Source: Clostridia bacterium (lineage in GTDB: Bacteria > Bacillota_A > Clostridia > Oscillospirales > CAG-272). From it: a stretch of DNA of 26,369 nt. The notes beneath the pieces were generated by a model. It was not told the DNA's origin. It saw nothing but the letters and a program-made list of their open reading frames with translations, and did no database searches. Below are positions 22,498 through 26,369 of the stretch, piece by piece (positions within the stretch are counted from its first letter, which is position 1; every line of letters starts with the position of its first letter). Position numbers and translations under genes: made by a program. The DNA is taken from positions 1 to 26,369 of the forward strand of contig JAFTUD010000040.1 in assembly GCA_017466455.1 (NCBI GenBank), read 5' to 3'.

Positions 22498-25317
22498 ATG
22501 AGAGGCATAATTTATTTTGTAAAAAGAAATAAATTTTCGGTAATAGCCATTACCGCTTTTGTCGCTTCTCTTGTAACAATCTCCTTAATCTTTGCCTCAA
22601 TCTTCGGAAACGGAAAAACCGAACAGAGCGAGAACGGCGATTTAATATCAAGGCTCACGCTTGGTAGCGCCTTTACACTTGATGATATAAAGAAATATCT
22701 TGACTATGATCATATAGGCATTGACAAAAACGACAAAATTACAATCTATTCAGTAAACAATGAGGGTAAAAAAGAGCCGAGCGACAAAATTATCGCAAGG
22801 GATGAAAACGGCGACTTTTCGGTGCGCGGTGTTGGAAAATTTGTAATAGAAATAATTGACACCGCCGACCCCACCGTGAAAATAGAGCTTTTTGAGGAGT
22901 CGCGCTTTATTTCATCCAAAGCCTATGGACTTATTAGCGACACCTATCCCGAAATTACAAGGGACTCCCTTGTCACCTGCGAGGAGCTTTTAGAGGTGAA
23001 GAGGCTTGCCGTGTCAAGGACATCATCGCTTGAAACCGATGATTTCAAATACATGCCCTCGCTTTCTCGCATTGAACTGATTTCAGATCAAAGCGAAACC
23101 GTAACGGTTGGCAGACTGCCAAATGAGCAAATCAAAATATATGTTCCCGAATACCTGTACGAAAAATATATGCTTGATAAGAGCTTTGACAGTATAAGAG
23201 ATCGGGTTTTCACTCTCGGTAGGGATAATGGCTCGGTAAGCGTCGTTATCCATAAAAACGGCGGAAGCACAAGCGATGATAACGACCTTGCAATAGACTC
23301 AGAATTTGTTTCGTCAAGCTCAAAAATAGATCTTAGTAAATATACCCAAATGAAAAGGACGGGATATTTGCTTAAGGGCATTTACCGTCTTTCGGGCGCA
23401 GAGAGGGTGTATGTGAACGAAAATAACATATATACCGCCGATACAAAGCTATATGCCGAATGGGAGGCAATTACATATCAAATAGCTTTTGATGAAAATG
23501 CACCGAAGGGCTATAATGTATCGAAAAACAGCATAAAAATGGAAAATACCTCGTGTGAGTATGATGTGAGCAAGGCTCTTTCAAAAAGCACGCTTGATAT
23601 AACAGGCTGGCACTTTGTCGGCTGGTCGCTTACCCCCGACGGAGTGGCAACAATCAAGGATGGCGATAGCATTAAAAACATAAGTAGCACTAATGATGAA
23701 TGTGTTACCCTGTATGCAAAATGGGCGAAAAACAAATACACCATAAGCTTTGATAGCAATTTGCCCGAAACCGAAAGCACCCTTGACGGAGCTATGGGTG
23801 AGGCGGATTGCACCTTTGATGTTGAGCGCTCACTTCCCGAAATCGGCTTTAAATTGAAGGGCTATACCTTCATAGGCTGGTCGCTCTCCAAGGACGGCTC
23901 GGTCGCATATTCCGATATCGCAGTGGTGAAAAACCTCACCGCTGAGAACGGCAAACGCGTCACCCTGTATGCGAAATGGCGCCCAAATAAGTATGTGGTT
24001 AACTTTGATCTAAATGCTCCTAATGGCAATTTGACAAACGACTCAATGCCAAGCATATCTTGTAGTTATGATGCCGAAAAGGCTCTTCCCGTTAGCCCCG
24101 ATACTTTTGGTGGATGGTTCTTTAAGGGGTGGTCAACAACCGAAAACGGAAGTGCCAAATATGCCGACAGGGATACAGTAAAAAATCTTACGGCGACAAA
24201 TGGCGGAAGTGTCACCCTGTATGCAGTATGGGGAGTAGATCCGTATACTATCGCAAAATACTCCTCTAATGGGAAAAGTCTTTCTGATACTGATGCCGAA
24301 AAAACATATGTAATTTACAAAGAATCCTCAAAAATTCCCGAAAATATTATCGGTCAGAATATAATAATAGATTTATCAAGCACTTCCAACGGAGTGTGTA
24401 ACGTAAGCCGAACTGTGTGTATAAAAAATGCGTCACATATTTATTTCATAGGAAACTCGTCTGTAGTCTATAATAACTTGAACATTAGTACATACGCTGA
24501 AACGGCAACTTCGGCAACCCAAACTATACATCTCAAAAACTTCAAAATTAAGGGTTGTCTTACAAAAGAGGACGGTTCTGCGGACATAAACTTAACTATT
24601 GACTGCTTGGGCGATAACTCTATTAGCGCACCCAATACGTCGTCGGCAATTGATAAAATAAAGTCAATAACCTTTACTGGCACAGGAAATATATCCATTA
24701 CCGCAGGAAACGGAGTGAAATCAACAATTGATGGTGGCAGAGGAACTGACGGTGCGACAGCAATCATCACTGATGAGCTTATAGTTGACATGGCTGGAAC
24801 AATTAGTGTTTACGGCGGCAGGGGCGGTGATGGTGCACAGGGATATACTGGAGCAAGGGGAGCAGATCTGTATGGAGAGGATACTAAAAGAGCAGGCACA
24901 GGACAGGCTGGAGGCCGAGGCGGAGACGGCGGTGCCGGTGGATGGGCTATTTCACCTAATTGCGTAATAACAGCTAAAAACGGGCAACTTGTTATTAGCA
25001 ATGGCTCTGGTGGACAAGGCGGCCGAGGCGGAACCGGCGGAATTGGTGGTCATGCATACTATGGAGGTTTCATGAACCTCTATTGCGGTAGCGGAGGGCA
25101 TGGCGGACGAGGTGGAACTGGTGGAACTGGTGGCGCGAATCCGCACACCGATCCTCAATTGTTTGAAAACAACGTTACCGTATATAATGGTTCAAGCAAA
25201 GGTGGCACAGCCGGAACTGGCGGAAGCCCCGGTGGAACAAATTCCGACTGGTTTGACGGCGGAGACTATGGTCACTCTGGCGAAGACGGCGATCCTGGAA
25301 AATACATATATAGATAA
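22498..25317 (+). CDS. Membrane-anchored InlB-repeat protein with glycine-rich C-terminus
   Basis: This 939-residue paralogue of the preceding protein shares the N-terminal plan: a signal anchor (about 13-37, ending FASIFGNG), LTLGSAFTLDDIKKYLDYDH and VRGVGKFVIEIIDT. After VVHKNGG (about 250) come InlB-type modules. Three well-conserved units of about 80 residues (about 325-580) share FxGWSLTxxG, VKNLTxxNG and VTLYAKW. Residues 581-741 look beta-helical (IHLKNFKIKG, SITFTGTGNISITAGNG), similar in style to carbohydrate-binding beta-helix proteins of Clostridia. Residues 742-939 are glycine-rich (GGRGGTGGTGG-type runs), as in polyglycine-II or collagen-like adhesins. No LPxTG motif is present. 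It is the last gene of the operon; the ribosome binding site AGAGGAGA fits ATG 22498. Confidence 0.78.
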   Translation: MRGIIYFVKRNKFSVIAITAFVASLVTISLIFASIFGNGKTEQSENGDLISRLTLGSAFTLDDIKKYLDYDHIGIDKNDKITIYSVNNEGKKEPSDKIIARDENGDFSVRGVGKFVIEIIDTADPTVKIELFEESRFISSKAYGLISDTYPEITRDSLVTCEELLEVKRLAVSRTSSLETDDFKYMPSLSRIELISDQSETVTVGRLPNEQIKIYVPEYLYEKYMLDKSFDSIRDRVFTLGRDNGSVSVVIHKNGGSTSDDNDLAIDSEFVSSSSKIDLSKYTQMKRTGYLLKGIYRLSGAERVYVNENNIYTADTKLYAEWEAITYQIAFDENAPKGYNVSKNSIKMENTSCEYDVSKALSKSTLDITGWHFVGWSLTPDGVATIKDGDSIKNISSTNDECVTLYAKWAKNKYTISFDSNLPETESTLDGAMGEADCTFDVERSLPEIGFKLKGYTFIGWSLSKDGSVAYSDIAVVKNLTAENGKRVTLYAKWRPNKYVVNFDLNAPNGNLTNDSMPSISCSYDAEKALPVSPDTFGGWFFKGWSTTENGSAKYADRDTVKNLTATNGGSVTLYAVWGVDPYTIAKYSSNGKSLSDTDAEKTYVIYKESSKIPENIIGQNIIIDLSSTSNGVCNVSRTVCIKNASHIYFIGNSSVVYNNLNISTYAETATSATQTIHLKNFKIKGCLTKEDGSADINLTIDCLGDNSISAPNTSSAIDKIKSITFTGTGNISITAGNGVKSTIDGGRGTDGATAIITDELIVDMAGTISVYGGRGGDGAQGYTGARGADLYGEDTKRAGTGQAGGRGGDGGAGGWAISPNCVITAKNGQLVISNGSGGQGGRGGTGGIGGHAYYGGFMNLYCGSGGHGGRGGTGGTGGANPHTDPQLFENNVTVYNGSSKGGTAGTGGSPGGTNSDWFDGGDYGHSGEDGDPGKYIYR

Positions 25318-25398
25318 GAAGTGTAACTACTGTTTAAAAACGCAGGAGAATTGCTGGAACAAACGGCATCTTACTCTCAAATTAACGGTACTAACCAT

Positions 25399-25430
25399 AT
25401 AGCGAGCATAAAAAGCGCTCGCTATGTCTT
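25399..25430 (+). terminator. Probable terminator of the GTPase operon
   Basis: ATAGCGAGC (25399-25407) pairs with GCTCGCTAT (25417-25425) around a 9-nt loop, then a short T-rich GTCTTAT. The T tract is weak. It is 80 nt after the last operon stop and directly upstream of the next promoter. The rest of 25318-25398 shows nothing recognisable. Confidence 0.6.
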
Positions 25431-25439
25431 ATAATATAA

Positions 25440-25468
25440 TTGACAAGGGCACTGAAGTATGATAAAAT
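25440..25468 (+). promoter_or_regulatory. Promoter of the second leucine-rich repeat gene
   Basis: Perfect -35 TTGACA (25440-25445), a 17-bp spacer ending in TGA (extended -10), then TAAAAT (25463-25468). This is the strongest promoter by consensus in the window. Confidence 0.82.
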
Positions 25469-25498
25469 TTAACTAACGAATTTCAAGGGAGAAAAATC

Positions 25499-26281
25499 AT
25501 GGATGAAATTGTAGAAATAGAATATAACGAGCTAACTCTTAGGTTAGACAAAGAGGAAAATGTCTATGTTGTCGTTGATTGCGACAAGGATGTAACGAGC
25601 GTCAAGCTCCCTGTAAAGGTAGACGGAATTTACATAGGCAGAATAGGTGAGAAGGCATTTGAAAACTGCCAGCAATTAAAGAGCTTTGAGTTCCCCGATT
25701 ATGAGGATGAGGATTATTTAGAGGGCACGCTAATTTCCGAAATTGAGGGCAACGCCTTTTACGGTTGCTCAAGCCTTGAGGAAATTGAAATCCCTTATAG
25801 CGTGACAGTTATCGGCTGGGGCGCATTTGTTGATTGCAGTTCGCTTAAAAAGGCGACCTTTAACGATAGATTTGCGTATGTTGCACCTTACGCATTTTCA
25901 GGATGCAAATCGCTTGTCGAAGTGACAAAAGTTGACCCTGTTAGCGAGGGCGTATTTGATGGTTGTGATTCCCTTAAATATTTGCCTATTGCCGACGATG
26001 CTGATGAAATATGTGAGAGTGCGTTTGCACACTGTCAAGGACTTGAACACATCGTAATTCCAAAAAGCGTTGAAAAGATTGAGCAACTCGCCTTCCGTAG
26101 TTGCTATAACCTAAAAACGGTTGAGTTTGAGAAAGAGAATGGTTGGTATGTGTATTTTGGACTTGGACATCCTACATATGACCTTGACCTTTCTGACCCC
26201 GCCGAAAACGCAAGACGATTATCAAGAATGGACTTTGATGACGGTGTCCGTTACTGGGCAAGAGAAAAGCGCCGTGGCTAA
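25499..26281 (+). CDS. Cytoplasmic BspA-type leucine-rich repeat protein
   Basis: This 260-residue protein is composed largely of LRR_5 repeats: IGEKAFENCQQLKSFEFP, IEGNAFYGCSSLEEIEIPYSV, IGWGAFVDCSSLKKATF, VAPYAFSGCKSLVEV, EGVFDGCDSLKYLPI, ICESAFAHCQGLEHIVIPKSV and IEQLAFRSCYNLKTVEF. The C-terminus (DLSDPAENARRL, then a terminal YWAREKRRG) resembles the capping segment typical of Clostridia LRR proteins. It has no signal peptide, so it should be cytoplasmic. GGGAG lies 8-9 nt before ATG 25499. Its last codons overlap the GTG start of a HAD phosphatase gene, indicating coupling. It resembles the C-terminal repeats of the gene at 8034-9011 but lacks that gene's serine-run N-terminus. Confidence 0.85.
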   Translation: MDEIVEIEYNELTLRLDKEENVYVVVDCDKDVTSVKLPVKVDGIYIGRIGEKAFENCQQLKSFEFPDYEDEDYLEGTLISEIEGNAFYGCSSLEEIEIPYSVTVIGWGAFVDCSSLKKATFNDRFAYVAPYAFSGCKSLVEVTKVDPVSEGVFDGCDSLKYLPIADDADEICESAFAHCQGLEHIVIPKSVEKIEQLAFRSCYNLKTVEFEKENGWYVYFGLGHPTYDLDLSDPAENARRLSRMDFDDGVRYWAREKRRG

Positions 26282-26369
26282 AATCCTCTATGTTAGCGAC
26301 CTTGATGCAACGCTTTTAAGAAACGATAAAACAATATCTCCGTACACCCTTAATGCGCTAAATAGCCTA
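26274..26369 (+). CDS. Cof-type HAD phosphatase, N-terminal part (cut by the window end)
   Basis: GTG 26274 overlaps the preceding stop by eight bases (GTGGCTAA) and opens a frame that runs to the window end. The 32 visible codons read VAKILYVSDLDATLLRNDK and then TISPYTLNALNSL. This contains the HAD nucleophile motif D-x-D-x-T-L-L (SDLDATLL) and the TISPYT element typical of Cof-type (class IIB) HAD hydrolases, which dephosphorylate small metabolites. The usual Gly after the second Asp is Ala here. The ribosome binding site is weak (AAGAGAAAAG), so expression probably depends on coupling to the LRR gene. Confidence 0.8.
   Translation, partial: MAKILYVSDLDATLLRNDKTISPYTLNALNSL

Noticed and set aside
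24785..25402. Short plus-strand frames overlapping the glycine-rich region
   Set aside because: GC-rich repeats open alternative frames by chance; the main frame has consistent domains to a proper stop at 25317.

Overview
The window looks like a chromosomal stretch of an uncultured gut-type Clostridia (Bacillota) genome. This is inferred from moderate-to-low GC, strong AAGGAG ribosome binding sites, TTGACA/TATAAT-type promoters with 17-bp spacers, a short Clostridia-style PurC, BspA-type leucine-rich repeat proteins and Listeria-Bacteroides (InlB B-type) repeat proteins. No species can be named from the sequence alone.

Region 1 (1-5100) starts with tRNA-Asn (GTT) and its terminator. A 465-bp gap follows that holds a second copy of the tRNA 3' end, a GC-rich foldable element and another tRNA 3'-end-like fragment on the minus strand. 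Next come two translationally coupled DUF262 genes (GmrSD-like; the first carries a DUF1524 HNH-type nuclease domain), a likely defence module. A terminator and tRNA-like scraps around 4660-4730 close the module, followed by a small hypothetical gene.

Region 2 (5130-11160) is rich in RNA-repair functions. A minus-strand operon encodes a polynucleotide kinase-HD phosphohydrolase fusion, a T4 Rnl1-type RNA ligase and an SGNH hydrolase. Divergent from it is a cytoplasmic leucine-rich repeat protein with a striking DFVTNSSSSSF N-terminus. A lone purC and an RtcB RNA ligase follow, so two chemically different RNA-sealing routes lie within 6 kb.

Region 3 (11200-13565) has two single genes with their own promoters: a PlsC-like acyltransferase with a C-terminal zinc ribbon, and a sialate-O-acetylesterase-like (SASA/SGNH) esterase.

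Region 4 (13600-25320) is an 11.7-kb operon of four large genes. They encode a zinc-ribbon P-loop GTPase (DO-GTPase/TRAFAC-like), a roughly 1112-residue membrane-anchored protein with a GAP1-like N-terminus, and two paralogous membrane-anchored extracellular proteins. These share an N-terminal domain and InlB-type repeats but end differently, one in a degenerate Hint domain and the other in a glycine-rich collagen-like tail. This is the best candidate for an undescribed system: a cytoplasmic GTPase switch coupled through the membrane to exported effector or adhesin proteins. The window ends with a second leucine-rich repeat gene that overlaps the start of a HAD-type phosphatase gene cut by the window edge.
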